Positions 24,842 to 33,130 are shown, numbered from the stretch's first letter. The stretch: DNA of 64,000 nucleotides from Deltaproteobacteria bacterium (GCA_011526585.1 WYBB01000200.1:1-64000); one strand, 5' to 3'. Numbers and translations are program-made. Notes: generated from the sequence alone by a model not told the origin.

Positions 24842-26089
24842 ATGTCGTACAGAGCGCGTGAGGGCGATTCGCAGGGGCTCGCGGGCATGGGGCCGACGCG
24901 GGCCTTTCGCGCGCCGTCGATCCGTGACGCGCTCGATCGCGTCAAGTCGATGATCGGCGTGGACGCGGTGATCCTGGCCACGCGCGATCTCGGGCGCGAC
25001 GGCGGCGCGGGGGTACCCGAGGCGGAGCGCTACGAGGTCGTGGCGGCGTGGCCGGCGAGTGCGCAGATCGAGCGCGCTGCACCGAGCACGGTGCGTGCGC
25101 GCGAGGGCACGACGGGCACGGCGGCCGAGACGCGCGTTCCCGAGCCGGGCGGCGAGGCCGGTGAGATCGCGGCGCGCGAGGCGGTCCTGACGCGCCAGCT
25201 GGCGCGCCTCGAGCAGGCGGTGCGCGGGCTGGAGTCGCAGATCCAGCAGCTCGCGCTCAAGGACCGGCGCATGCGCGACGAGATCGGGCGGCTCGAGCGG
25301 GAGCGCGCGCTGCTCGAGGAGGGCGGACCGACGGCGGCGCTGATGGCGGCCGGGGTCGAGCGCGAGGTGGCGAGCGAGCTCGTCGAGCGGGCGGTGCGGC
25401 GCGCGACGCCGCGGCAAGGGCTGGCGGTGGCGAAGAGCCCCGATCTGGCCGACGAGATCGAGCGCACGGTGCGCGCGGCGCCGCCGCTGTGGTCCCTGCC
25501 GGCCGGCTCGGTCGCGGCGCTGGTCGGTCCATCGGGCGCGGGCAAGACGACGACGCTCCTGAAGATCGCGGGGCTCGCCACCTTCGCGCGGCGCCGCGAG
25601 GTCGCCATCGTCTCCACCGATCTCGATCGCCTCGGGGCCTTCGAGATGCTGGAGACCTACGCCGAGGTGATGGGCGTGCCGGTGGTGGCGGCGCGTGAGC
25701 GCGGCGACGTCGAGCGCGCGCTCGAGCGCTTCGCCGACAAGGACCTCGTGCTCATCGACACCGCCGGCCACAACCCCTTCGACGCCGAACAGCGCCATCG
25801 CGCGCTCAAGCCGGCCTCGGGGCGCGAGGTGCGCCATCATCTGGTCTTGCCCGCGACCCTCTCGCCGACGCTGGTCGGCGACACCATCGCCGCCTACGAC
25901 GGCCCGGCGCTCGAGTCGTTGATCGTGACCCGCCTCGACGAGGCGCGCGGACCGACGGCGGTGCTCGCGGCGTGCCTGCGCGCGGATCTGCCGGTGTCCC
26001 ACTTCGCCACCGGCCGCGACATCCCGGACGACATTCGCGCGGTCGATGCGCGGGAGGTGGCGCAGACGCTCTTGCGGAGGGCCTCGTGA
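24842..26089 (+). CDS. flhF: Flagellar SRP-type GTPase FlhF
   Basis: 415 residues. An N-terminal basic region and a coiled coil (about 105-165) precede the NG GTPase domain. P-loop GPSGAGKTTT is at 229-238 and the G3 motif DTAG lies in LIDTAGHNP. FlhF marks the cell pole where a flagellum is built and works with FlhG to set flagellar number, so polar flagellation is expected. SD-like GAGGAGG lies upstream, and flhG overlaps its stop. Confidence 0.95.
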   Translation: MSYRAREGDSQGLAGMGPTRAFRAPSIRDALDRVKSMIGVDAVILATRDLGRDGGAGVPEAERYEVVAAWPASAQIERAAPSTVRAREGTTGTAAETRVPEPGGEAGEIAAREAVLTRQLARLEQAVRGLESQIQQLALKDRRMRDEIGRLERERALLEEGGPTAALMAAGVEREVASELVERAVRRATPRQGLAVAKSPDLADEIERTVRAAPPLWSLPAGSVAALVGPSGAGKTTTLLKIAGLATFARRREVAIVSTDLDRLGAFEMLETYAEVMGVPVVAARERGDVERALERFADKDLVLIDTAGHNPFDAEQRHRALKPASGREVRHHLVLPATLSPTLVGDTIAAYDGPALESLIVTRLDEARGPTAVLAACLRADLPVSHFATGRDIPDDIRAVDAREVAQTLLRRAS

Positions 26090-26991
26090 GCGCGCTCGGC
26101 ACAGCGGGTCGAGGCGGGTTGCGCGTGATCGCCATCGCCGGCGGCAAGGGCGGCGTCGGCAAGACCGTGCTGGCCGTGAACCTGGCCGTCGAGCTGGCGC
26201 AGCGCGGCGACCGCGTCCTGCTCATCGACGCCGACATCGGGGCGGCCAACGCGCACCTGCTGCTCGGCGTCTTCCCGGACGCCGGGATCCGCGACGTCGC
26301 CGGCGGCCGTGTGCCGATCGAAGACGCGCTCTTCGAGACGACGGCCGGGCCGACGCTCCTCTCCGGGCTCGGGCACGAGATCGAGAGCGAACCGCTCGAC
26401 GACTGCGAGACGCTCGCGCTGCTCGGCGCGCTCGACAGCATCGGCGAACGCTTCGACGCGGTGGTGATCGACACCTCGGCCGGCGTCGGCGACAACGCGC
26501 TCTTCTTCGCGGGCGCGGCGGACGAGGTGGTGCTGGTGACGACCCCGGAGCCGACCGCGCTCGCCGACACCTACGCGAGCGCACGCGCGCTCTGCAAGCG
26601 CTCGGGGCGCTCGCGCCTCGGGTTGGTCGTCAACCACGCCTTCGGCCCGGGGATCGCCAGCGCGGTGCACGACCGCCTGCAGACCCTGGTCGGGCACTTC
26701 CTCGGCGCGCGCATCGATCTGCTCGGCTGGCTGCCCTTCGATCCGCTCGTGCACGACGCCGTGATGGTCGGCCAGCCGATCGTCGCGACGCGACCGACCT
26801 CGCTGGTCTCGCGCCGCATGAGGACACTCGCTCAGGACCTCAGCGCGCTGGCGTGCGAGTCGCCGCTGGCGGCAGAGCGCTCGGCGCTGCGCTTCTTCTG
26901 GTCATCGCTGCCCTCGCGCTACGGCGTCGGGGGTGGGGCGACGGTCGTGCCGGGCTGGGCCGCCGGGCTCCCCGCGAGGGGGCGCGCGTGA
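26086..26991 (+). CDS. flhG: Flagellar number regulator FlhG (MinD-like ATPase)
   Basis: 301 residues from a GTG that overlaps the flhF stop as GTGA; GGAGG lies 6 bases upstream. The deviant Walker A GGKGGVGKT is at 19-27, followed by LLIDADIGAANAHLLLG and the nucleotide-switch VVIDTSAGVGDNALFFAGAAD. FlhG restrains FlhF and, in several bacteria, the flagellar sigma-54 activator, limiting flagella per cell. It lacks the extended N-terminal DQA(E/Q)-type peptide before the P-loop found in some FlhG proteins. Confidence 0.93.
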   Translation: MSALGTAGRGGLRVIAIAGGKGGVGKTVLAVNLAVELAQRGDRVLLIDADIGAANAHLLLGVFPDAGIRDVAGGRVPIEDALFETTAGPTLLSGLGHEIESEPLDDCETLALLGALDSIGERFDAVVIDTSAGVGDNALFFAGAADEVVLVTTPEPTALADTYASARALCKRSGRSRLGLVVNHAFGPGIASAVHDRLQTLVGHFLGARIDLLGWLPFDPLVHDAVMVGQPIVATRPTSLVSRRMRTLAQDLSALACESPLAAERSALRFFWSSLPSRYGVGGGATVVPGWAAGLPARGRA

Positions 26992-27719
26992 ATCCGCAGG
27001 TCTCGCGGCGCGAGCGCGCCTACCGCCGAAACGCCGAGCTGCCGCCGGTGGCGTCCGACGACATCAGCGAGCTGATGCGACGCTACGCGCACCTCGTGCA
27101 CCTGTGGGCGCGGCGCTACGCCGGCACGAGCACGGCGGTGATCGGCTGGGAGGACCTCGTCTCGGTCGGCATGATGGGCCTCGTGCAGGCGCACCGACGC
27201 TTCGACCCGAGCGGCGGCCGACCCTTCGAGGTCTATGCCGAGTTCCGCATCAAGGGCGCCATCCTCGACGAGCTGCGGCGCGTCGACCTCTACTCGCAGC
27301 CGCAGCGACGCAAGGTGCGCAAGGTCGCGCTGGCCCTCCAACAGCTCACCCACGAGCTCGGGCGCGAGCCGACCGAGCGCGAGCTGGGGCAGGCCCTCGA
27401 CCTGTCGCCGGCGCAGGTGCGCGAGCTGCTCGAGCAAACGCAGAGCCTGAAGTTCGACTCGGTCGACGTGCTGGATCGGCACGCGCTGGCGCAGGACATC
27501 GCGGTGTCGGGGTGGAGCCGCGCCGATCTGGAGATCGCGCTGAGCGAGGCGATCGCCGGGCTCGACAAGCGCACGCAGACGATCCTCTCGCTCTACTATT
27601 TCGAGGGCCTCTCGATGGCGGAGATCGCCGAGAGTCTCGGGGTGACCGAGGCGCGGATCTCACAGCTGCACTCGGCGGCGATCAAGGAGCTGCGCGCGGC
27701 GGTTGCGACCCAACGATAG
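26988..27719 (+). CDS. fliA: Flagellar sigma factor FliA (sigma-28)
   Basis: 243 residues from a GTG overlapping the flhG stop. Region 2 (HLVHLWARRY...WEDLVSVGMMGLVQAHRRFD), region 3 (LTHELGREPTERELGQAL) and region 4 (SLYYFEGLSMAEIAESLGVTEARISQLHSAAIKELR) are all present, which fits sigma-28 of typical length. It directs RNA polymerase to late flagellar genes; candidate target sites are upstream of flgM and fliC. Its antagonist FlgM is encoded 5.4 kb downstream. Confidence 0.96.
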   Translation: MNPQVSRRERAYRRNAELPPVASDDISELMRRYAHLVHLWARRYAGTSTAVIGWEDLVSVGMMGLVQAHRRFDPSGGRPFEVYAEFRIKGAILDELRRVDLYSQPQRRKVRKVALALQQLTHELGREPTERELGQALDLSPAQVRELLEQTQSLKFDSVDVLDRHALAQDIAVSGWSRADLEIALSEAIAGLDKRTQTILSLYYFEGLSMAEIAESLGVTEARISQLHSAAIKELRAAVATQR

Positions 27720-27737
27720 GGCCGGTCGTGGCGACGC

Positions 27738-27762
27738 GGGCGGCCACGAGGGCCCTCGCTAC
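27738..27762 (-). repeat. REP-like hairpin repeat, copy 5
   Basis: Arm GGGCGGCC, loop ACGAG, degenerate second arm GGCCCTCG, then CTAC (GTAG end on the minus strand). First of a direct tandem pair 29 bp apart between the convergent fliA and fliJ genes. Confidence 0.8.
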
Positions 27763-27766
27763 ATGC

Positions 27767-27791
27767 GGGCGGCCACGAGGGCCGCCCCTAC
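27767..27791 (-). repeat. REP-like hairpin repeat, copy 6, supplying the fliJ stop codon
   Basis: Perfect arms GGGCGGCC/GGCCGCCC, loop ACGAG, CTAC. On the minus strand the GTAG end overlaps the fliJ stop: TAG at 27790-27788 is bases 2-4 of GTAG. The hairpin follows the stop directly and could terminate transcription from either side. Confidence 0.9.
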
Positions 27792-28234
27792 TCGTCGGGG
27801 GAGGGATCGTGAGCGCGCTGGTTGGCGAGCTCGTCGAGCTCGCGCTGGGCGCGATCGTCGCGGGCCTTGAGCGCGTCGCCTTGCACGCGATCCTTGATGC
27901 GCTCGCGGATCCGCGTCTCGCGCTTGAGGCGATCGAGGCGCGCGCGCGCGGCGCTGACATCGGCCTCGCTGAGCGCGAGCTGCTCCGCGGTGCTCGTGCG
28001 CTCGCGTGACGACCACGCGCGGTGGGCCCAGAGGAGCTCGCGCTCGACCGCGCCGAGCTGGCCCGCCCCGGTCAGCTGCGCCTCGGCGGCGGCGTCATCG
28101 TGCTCGAGCGCCTCGGCGGCGGCGCGGACCTCGCGGTGTGCCGCCTCGACCCGGCCGAGGCCTATCAGCGCCTGCTTCTCCCTGGCCTCGGCGATCCGAT
28201 GCACCTTCTCGACGATCCGCTCGCGACGCGTCAT
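27788..28234 (-). CDS. fliJ: Flagellar export chaperone FliJ-like coiled-coil protein
   Basis: 148 residues, the usual FliJ length, almost entirely one long charged coiled coil (VEKVHRIAEAREKQALIGLGRVEAAHREV...RIRERIKDRVQGDALKARDDRAQRELDELANQR). FliJ links the FliI ATPase ring to FlhA and escorts chaperones. The call rests on length, coiled-coil pattern, and absence of fliJ from its normal place after fliI (where fliK follows fliI directly). The gene is on the opposite strand to its neighbours, convergent with fliA, and its stop codon lies in a REP element. Confidence 0.7.
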   Translation of the reverse strand: MTRRERIVEKVHRIAEAREKQALIGLGRVEAAHREVRAAAEALEHDDAAAEAQLTGAGQLGAVERELLWAHRAWSSRERTSTAEQLALSEADVSAARARLDRLKRETRIRERIKDRVQGDALKARDDRAQRELDELANQRAHDPSPDE

Positions 28235-28315
28235 GCCCGCCCTCCGCGCTCGCAAGATAACACCGCGCGCAAGGCGGCGCGAGGATCCCGGCGTGCTCGG
28301 CGCGCGGTTGCCGAT

Positions 28316-28362
28316 CGGCAGATCCTGCCGGGCCGATCCGATCCGATCGGCAAACCCTGCCG
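28316..28362. promoter_or_regulatory. Tandem activator-binding sites upstream of flgH
   Basis: Two 20-bp direct repeats (28313-28332 and 28345-28364) are 18/20 identical. Each contains a 6-3-6 palindrome CGGCA[G/A]-N3-CTGCCG (28316-28330 perfect, 28348-28362 one mismatch). Centres are 32 bp (three helical turns) apart and 62 and 94 bp upstream of the -24 element, typical of sigma-54 enhancer sites. Confidence 0.6.
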
Positions 28363-28415
28363 GGTGACGACGGCGTGTCGCCGAGGCGATACGGCGATTC
28401 CTCACCGGGCGCGCG

Positions 28416-28431
28416 TGGCATGCCGCTTGCG
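28416..28431 (+). promoter_or_regulatory. Sigma-54 promoter upstream of flgH
   Basis: TGGCATGCCGCTTGCG: TGGCATG, four bases, TTGCG, against TGGCACG-N4-TTGCA/T. GG and GC are at the required 10-base spacing. It is 21 bases upstream of the flgH ATG. Confidence 0.75.
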
Positions 28432-28452
28432 TTGCACCCACGCGGAGGTCGG

Positions 28453-29148
28453 ATGAGCGGCGCCGTCATGATCAGCCTCGTCACCGTGCTCGCACTCGGG
28501 AGCGCGTGCGGGGGCGTGAACCACATCGGCAAGTACAAGCCGAAGCAGCGCAAGTACGAGTCCCCGGTGGATCTCACCGTGATCCAGTCCGACACGAGCA
28601 ACGGCTCGCTCTTCTCACCGACCCACAACGGCAACTTCCTCTTCGCCGACCAGCGTGCGCGCCTCGCCGGCGACATCCTGACGATCAACGTGATCGAGGA
28701 CGCCAACGCCGAGCGCGGCGCACGCACCGAGCTCGCGCGCGGCAGCGGCGTCGACATGTCGATCGGCTCCTTCTTCGGCCTCATCCGCCAGCTCGGCGGC
28801 GTGCTCGACGACAAGCTCATCGAGAGCAAGTACCAGTCGGACTTCTTCGGTCGCGGCGACACCCGCCGCACCGACCACGTGCGCGCCACGGTGCCGGCGA
28901 TGGTCAAGCAGGTCCTGCCCAACGGCAACCTCTTCATCGAGGGTCACCGCGTGATCCTCGTCAACGAAGAGGAGCACCACTTCTACGTGAGCGGCGTGAT
29001 CCGCCCCGTCGACATCCTCGACAACAACTCCATCGACTCGACGCGCATCGCCGACGCCGAGATCGAGTTCACCGGGCGCGGCGTCGTCAGCGACAAGCAG
29101 AGCCCGGGTTGGCTCCAGCACGCGCTCGACGCGGTCATCCCGTTCTGA
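28453..29148 (+). CDS. flgH: Flagellar L-ring lipoprotein FlgH
   Basis: 231 residues; ATG after GGAGGTC. Lipoprotein signal ends in LGSAC (Cys 19), as expected for the outer-membrane ring protein. The conserved FlgH core includes GSLFSPTHNGNFLFADQRARLAGDILTINVIED, the LPNGNLFIEGHRVILVNEEEH strand pair and RPVDILDNNSIDSTRIADAEIEF. It is first gene of the distal rod and ring operon, and its presence proves an outer membrane. Confidence 0.95.
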   Translation: MSGAVMISLVTVLALGSACGGVNHIGKYKPKQRKYESPVDLTVIQSDTSNGSLFSPTHNGNFLFADQRARLAGDILTINVIEDANAERGARTELARGSGVDMSIGSFFGLIRQLGGVLDDKLIESKYQSDFFGRGDTRRTDHVRATVPAMVKQVLPNGNLFIEGHRVILVNEEEHHFYVSGVIRPVDILDNNSIDSTRIADAEIEFTGRGVVSDKQSPGWLQHALDAVIPF

Positions 29149-29162
29149 GGAGGGCGCCTACG

Positions 29163-29924
29163 ATGAGCAAGGGCATCTACGTCGCGACCTCGGGCAGCCT
29201 GGCGCAGCTGCGCCACATGGAGCTGCTCGCCAACAACCTGGCCAACGCGCGCACGAGCGGCTTCAAGTCGGACCGCATGAGCTTCGAGGAGGTGCTGGCC
29301 GGCGAGCGCGCGGCCGCCAACGGCGGTGGCGTACGCGGCGAGACGCGCGCCGGACGCCAACCTGACGAGGTCGACAAGCGCTACGTGCAGGCGCGCGGGG
29401 CACCCTCGGACATGGGCCCCGGCGCGCTCACCCAGACCGACAACCCGCTCGACGTCGCCGTCACCGGCAACCTGATGCTCGAGGTCGAGACGCGCAACGG
29501 CGTGCGCCTCACGCGTGGCGGGCGGCTCGTGCTCGGGCGCGACGGCACGCTGATGACCAACGCCGGCAACCCGGTGCTCTCCGACAAGGGCAAGCGCATC
29601 GTGGTGCCGCCCGACCAGGTGCCGGAGATCGACGCCGACGGGCGGATCCACACCGAGCACGGCGAGGTGGCGCGGCTCGGGCTGGCGAGCCCGGACCTCG
29701 GCAAGGGCCTGGTCAAGGATCCGAGCGGCTTGTTCATGCGCGCGCCGGACGTGAAGCCGAGCGCCGACGCGCAGGTGATGCAGGGCCACATCGAGGAGTC
29801 GAACGTCAGCCCGGTGCGGGTGATGCTCGAGCTCATCAACGTGCAGCGCACCTTCTCGGCGCTGCGTCAGGTGATCACGACCAGCGGCGAGCTCGACGCG
29901 GCGGCGGCGCGCTTGCCGCGGTGA
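29163..29924 (+). CDS. flgF: Flagellar proximal rod protein FlgF
   Basis: 253 residues; GAGGAGGG precedes the ATG. The N-terminal rod motif (GSLAQLRHMELLANNLANARTSGFKSDR) and C-terminal helix (VQRTFSALRQVITTSGELD) mark the rod/hook family. Divergent core, position before flgG and length favour FlgF. It follows flgH by 14 bases. An alternative is a second FlgG paralogue. Confidence 0.9.
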   Translation: MSKGIYVATSGSLAQLRHMELLANNLANARTSGFKSDRMSFEEVLAGERAAANGGGVRGETRAGRQPDEVDKRYVQARGAPSDMGPGALTQTDNPLDVAVTGNLMLEVETRNGVRLTRGGRLVLGRDGTLMTNAGNPVLSDKGKRIVVPPDQVPEIDADGRIHTEHGEVARLGLASPDLGKGLVKDPSGLFMRAPDVKPSADAQVMQGHIEESNVSPVRVMLELINVQRTFSALRQVITTSGELDAAAARLPR

Positions 29925-29928
29925 AGGC

Positions 29929-29953
29929 GACGATGACGATGACGATGACGACG
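29929..29953. repeat. GACGAT hexanucleotide microsatellite
   Basis: Three-and-a-half GAC-GAT units in the 55-bp flgF-flgG spacer, just upstream of the flgG ribosome-binding GGGGGACGGG. Copy-number change would alter only spacer length. Confidence 0.7.
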
Positions 29954-29979
29954 AAAATGAAGCGCTCACGGGGGACGGG

Positions 29980-30768
29980 ATGATTCGCAGCATGCACACG
30001 GCGGCCTCGGGCATGGAGGCGATGCAGACGCAGATCGACGTCATCGCCAACAACATGGCGAACGTGAACACGACCGGCTTCAAGAAGGCGCGCGCGGAGT
30101 TCCAGGACCTGCTCTATCAGCAGGTGCGGGCGCCGTCGGTGGCGCGCACGCGCGGCGAGAGCGGCCGGCCGGTCGGGGTCGAGATCGGGCTCGGCACGCG
30201 GCTGATGGCGACGCAGAAGGTCTTCGAGACCGGCGACATGAAGCAGACGCAGAACCAGCTGGACCTGGCGATCCAGGGCGACGGCTTCTTCCGCGTGCGC
30301 CTCGACGATCGCCAGTTCGCCTACACGCGCGCCGGCGACTTCAAGATCACGGCGCGCGGCCAGATCGTCACCTCGCAGGGGCACCCGCTGGAGCCCCCGC
30401 TCTTCGTGCCGCCGGACACCACCGCGATCACCATCGAGGATGACGGCACCGTCAAGGCGGAGCAGCCGGGCGAGACCGAGGCGATCGAGGTCGGGCGCAT
30501 CGAGCTCGGACGCTTCGCCAACCCGGCGGGCCTCAAGGCGCTCGGCCAGGGGCTCTACCTCGAGACCGAGGCGAGCGGGCGCGCGGTGATCGGCGCGCCG
30601 GGCGAAGAGGGCGTCGGCGCGCTGGAGCAGGGCATGCTCGAGAGCAGCAACGTCGAGGTGGTCGAGGAGATGATCGATCTCATCGCGGCGCAGCGCGCCT
30701 ACGAGATCAACTCACGCGTGATCAAGGCGGCCGACGAGATGTTGGCCGAGGCGGCGCAGCTGCGATGA
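29980..30768 (+). CDS. flgG: Flagellar distal rod protein FlgG
   Basis: 262 residues, the canonical FlgG length. Starts MIRSMHTAASGMEAMQTQID and carries the ANNMANVNTTGFKKAR rod motif, the distal-rod GDMKQTQNQLDLAIQGDGFF segment and the C-terminal AQRAYEINSRVIKAADEML helix. The distal rod spans the periplasm inside the P and L rings. Its stop overlaps the flgA start (ATGA). Confidence 0.97.
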   Translation: MIRSMHTAASGMEAMQTQIDVIANNMANVNTTGFKKARAEFQDLLYQQVRAPSVARTRGESGRPVGVEIGLGTRLMATQKVFETGDMKQTQNQLDLAIQGDGFFRVRLDDRQFAYTRAGDFKITARGQIVTSQGHPLEPPLFVPPDTTAITIEDDGTVKAEQPGETEAIEVGRIELGRFANPAGLKALGQGLYLETEASGRAVIGAPGEEGVGALEQGMLESSNVEVVEEMIDLIAAQRAYEINSRVIKAADEMLAEAAQLR

Positions 30769-31484
30769 CGCGCGCGCGCTCGCGGAGTCGGGTCTCGTCG
30801 GCGGCGTGCGCGCTGGCCGTGCTCGTCGTGTGCATGGCGTCGCCGGCGCTGGCCGGATCGCGCGCGGGCGGGATCGAGGCGCAGATCGGCGAGCGCATCG
30901 CGACGCAGGCGCGCGAGCGTCTGGCGCTGCCCGAGGCGACGGTGCGCGTCGTGCAGGTCGAGGTCCAGGGTGGGCTGCCGCGTGGAGCGGAGCTGGTGGG
31001 GATCGAGATCGCGTCACGCGGGGCGCCGGTCGGCTGGGTGACGGCGCGGGCTACCGTGAGCGCGAAGCGGCGCGAGCGCGAGGTCTGGGTCAAAGCGGAG
31101 ATCGAGGTGCTGGTGCCGACGGTGGTCGCGGCGCGACGCCTGGAGCGCGGCGCGGTGCTCGGCGAGGACGACGTGCAGGTGGTGGCGCGGCCGCTGCGCG
31201 ATGGCCGCTTCGCCGAGCTCGCGGCCGTGCTTGGGGGCACGCTCCGGCGCGCGCTCGAGGCGGGCGAGACCCTGGGGCGTCACGAGGTGCACGCGCAGCG
31301 GCTGGTCGCGCGCGGCGACGAGGTGATCGCGGTGCTCGAGGGCGATGGCTTCGCGCTCAGGGCGGCGGCGGAGGCGCTCGAGGACGGCGCGCGCGGCGAC
31401 GAGATCGCGGTGCGCATGAAGGTCGGCGGCAACAAGGTCGTGCGCGGCGTGGTCAGCGACGCGCGACGCGTGGAGGTCCGGTGA
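30765..31484 (+). CDS. flgA: P-ring assembly chaperone FlgA
   Basis: 239 residues. Signal peptide 1-30 (ending PALA), so periplasmic. The SAF-like domain (about 120-180, VPTVVAARRLERGAVLGEDDVQ) and C-terminal beta domain with GDEIAVRM are typical of FlgA, which assists polymerisation of FlgI into the P ring. Its last codons overlap flgI. Confidence 0.9.
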   Translation: MTRARSRSRVSSAACALAVLVVCMASPALAGSRAGGIEAQIGERIATQARERLALPEATVRVVQVEVQGGLPRGAELVGIEIASRGAPVGWVTARATVSAKRREREVWVKAEIEVLVPTVVAARRLERGAVLGEDDVQVVARPLRDGRFAELAAVLGGTLRRALEAGETLGRHEVHAQRLVARGDEVIAVLEGDGFALRAAAEALEDGARGDEIAVRMKVGGNKVVRGVVSDARRVEVR

Positions 31485-32623
31485 TGCGCTCGGCGGCCCT
31501 CGTCGCGGTGAGCGTGGCGACCGTGCTGGCGGCGCCCGCGGTGAACGCGAGCGTGCGCGTGAAGGAGCTCGGGCACTTCGACGGCGTGCGCAAGAACCAG
31601 CTCATCGGCTACGGGCTCGTGGTCGGCCTCGACGGCACCGGCGACTCCGAGCAGGCCGGGTTCTCGCCGCAGTCGCTCGAGGCGATGCTGTCGCGCCTCG
31701 GGGTGCGCGTCGACAAACAGCGCCTGCTCTTGCGCAACGTGGCGGCGGTGACGGTGACCGCCGAGCTGCCGCCGTTTTCGCGGCCGGGTGTGACCATCGA
31801 CGTGATGGTGAGCTCGATCGGCAACGCGCGCAGCCTGGTCGGCGGCACGCTCCTGATGACGCCGCTCAAGGGCGCCAACGGCGAGACCTACGCGGTGGCC
31901 CAGGGCCCGGTGCAGGTCGGCAGCGCCGGCGACGCCGAGGACTGGGGTCGGGCCTACCGCGGTCGGCTCAACGTGGGGCGCGTCAGCCAGGGGGCGCTGG
32001 TCGAGCGCGAGGTGCCGGTGACCCTCGGCGAGGGCGGCGTCCTGCGCTTCCTCCTGGCGCGCCCGGACTTCCGCACGGCGGCGCACCTCGCCGACGCGGT
32101 CAACCGCCAGCGCACGCTGCTCGGGCTCCAGGCGGACGCGGCCGAGCCCCCGGCCCCGGGGGTGGTGGCGTCGGTGAGCGGCGCACCGGCGCCGGGTGGG
32201 GCAGCGGCGATCGCGCGGCCGGTCGACGCCGGCACGGTGGAGATCGCGGTGCCGGAAGCGTGGCGCGAGCGGATCGCCGGGTTGATCGCGACGCTCGAGT
32301 GGATCGAGGTCGAGCCCGACGCGCGGGCGCGCGTGGTGGTCAGCGGTTCGACGGGCGCGGTGGTGCTCGGCGGCGAGGTGCGGATCTCACGGGTGGCGAT
32401 CGCCTACGACGGGGTCTCGCTGGCGATCGGACAGAGCGACGAGGACGACGATCCGCGCCTGGACGACACGCCCGACCTGAAGGTGATCGAGCAGAGCACG
32501 ACGCTGGCCGAGGTGGTGCGGGGGCTCAACCGCCTGGGCGTCGGGGCGCGTGGGCTCGTGGACATCCTGCAGGCGCTGGCGTCGGCGGGGGCCCTGCACG
32601 CGGAGCTGGAGGTGGTGCCGTGA
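31484..32623 (+). CDS. flgI: Flagellar P-ring protein FlgI
   Basis: 379 residues. ATG shares one base with the flgA stop; GGAGG lies 7 bases upstream. Signal peptide ending in VNA, then the highly conserved RVKELGHFDGVRKNQLIGYGLVVGLDGTGDS and SRPGVTIDVMVSSIGNARSLVGGTLLMTPLKG. The C-terminus (LNRLGVGARGLVDILQALASAGALHAELEV) is also characteristic. A low-complexity insert of about 20 residues lies near 220. It forms the ring around the rod in the peptidoglycan layer. Confidence 0.97.
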   Translation: MRSAALVAVSVATVLAAPAVNASVRVKELGHFDGVRKNQLIGYGLVVGLDGTGDSEQAGFSPQSLEAMLSRLGVRVDKQRLLLRNVAAVTVTAELPPFSRPGVTIDVMVSSIGNARSLVGGTLLMTPLKGANGETYAVAQGPVQVGSAGDAEDWGRAYRGRLNVGRVSQGALVEREVPVTLGEGGVLRFLLARPDFRTAAHLADAVNRQRTLLGLQADAAEPPAPGVVASVSGAPAPGGAAAIARPVDAGTVEIAVPEAWRERIAGLIATLEWIEVEPDARARVVVSGSTGAVVLGGEVRISRVAIAYDGVSLAIGQSDEDDDPRLDDTPDLKVIEQSTTLAEVVRGLNRLGVGARGLVDILQALASAGALHAELEVVP

Positions 32624-33033
32624 GGCCGGTCGACGGTGTGATGAGCCCGCGGGTCGACGGTGTGATCAGCCCCCGGGTCGACGGACGCGAAGGCGCGCCG
32701 GCCGACCGCGCGGTGGCGACCGAGTTCGAGGCCATGATGTTGCGCGGCATGGTCGAGGCGATGCATCGCTCGGCCCGGATCGCGGACGAGGAGGCGGGTG
32801 GTCAGCTCGTCGACCACCTGATCGTGGACGCGCTCGCGGACAACCTCGCCAAGGCCGGTGGGATCGGGTTGGCCGAGATGGTCGCCGGCGCGGGCGACGA
32901 GCCGCACGTCGTGCCTTCGACCGAAGGGCAGCTGCGGCTCGAGCGCTGGGTGAAGCAGGGCGCCGTCGAGGACGGGGCCGACGCGGGCGAGCGCTGGAGC
33001 CCACCGGGCGACAACGTCGCAGATCCGATTTAA
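32620..33033 (+). CDS. flgJ: Rod-capping protein FlgJ, muramidase-less form
   Basis: 137 residues from a GTG overlapping the flgI stop. Only the N-terminal rod-binding domain is present (ATEFEAMMLRGMVEAMHRSA...LVDHLIVDALADNLAKAGGIGLAEMV); the peptidoglycan hydrolase domain of E. coli FlgJ is missing, so a separate enzyme must open the wall. The first 20 residues contain a tandem VDGV[M/I]SPR repeat. The TAA stop lies inside the candidate sigma-28 promoter of flgM. Confidence 0.88.
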   Translation: MRPVDGVMSPRVDGVISPRVDGREGAPADRAVATEFEAMMLRGMVEAMHRSARIADEEAGGQLVDHLIVDALADNLAKAGGIGLAEMVAGAGDEPHVVPSTEGQLRLERWVKQGAVEDGADAGERWSPPGDNVADPI

Positions 33034-33057
33034 GGAATCGATTCATGATGACGTTTG
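33027..33057 (+). promoter_or_regulatory. Candidate sigma-28 (FliA) promoter for flgM-flgN-flgK-flgL
   Basis: GATTTAAGG, 14 bases, GACGTTTG. Relative to TAAA-N15-GCCGATAA the spacing from TAAG to the -10 block is exactly 15. The same GATTTAAGG-N14-G[A/T]CGTT arrangement lies upstream of fliC. Confidence 0.5.
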
Positions 33058-33130
33058 CGTGATCGCACAGGCCCGGGTACGCGCGGCGCCGGACGAGACG
33101 GCCACCGCCCCGGGAACGAGGAGCCCACCG

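Noticed and set aside
22526..26002. 1158-codon minus frame opposite flhA-flhF
   Set aside because: Covers two highly conserved flagellar genes; no start signal or domain.
29163..29924. FlgF gene called as a second FlgG
   Set aside because: Divergent core and gene order flgH-flgF-flgG favour FlgF, though a FlgG paralogue is not fully excluded.
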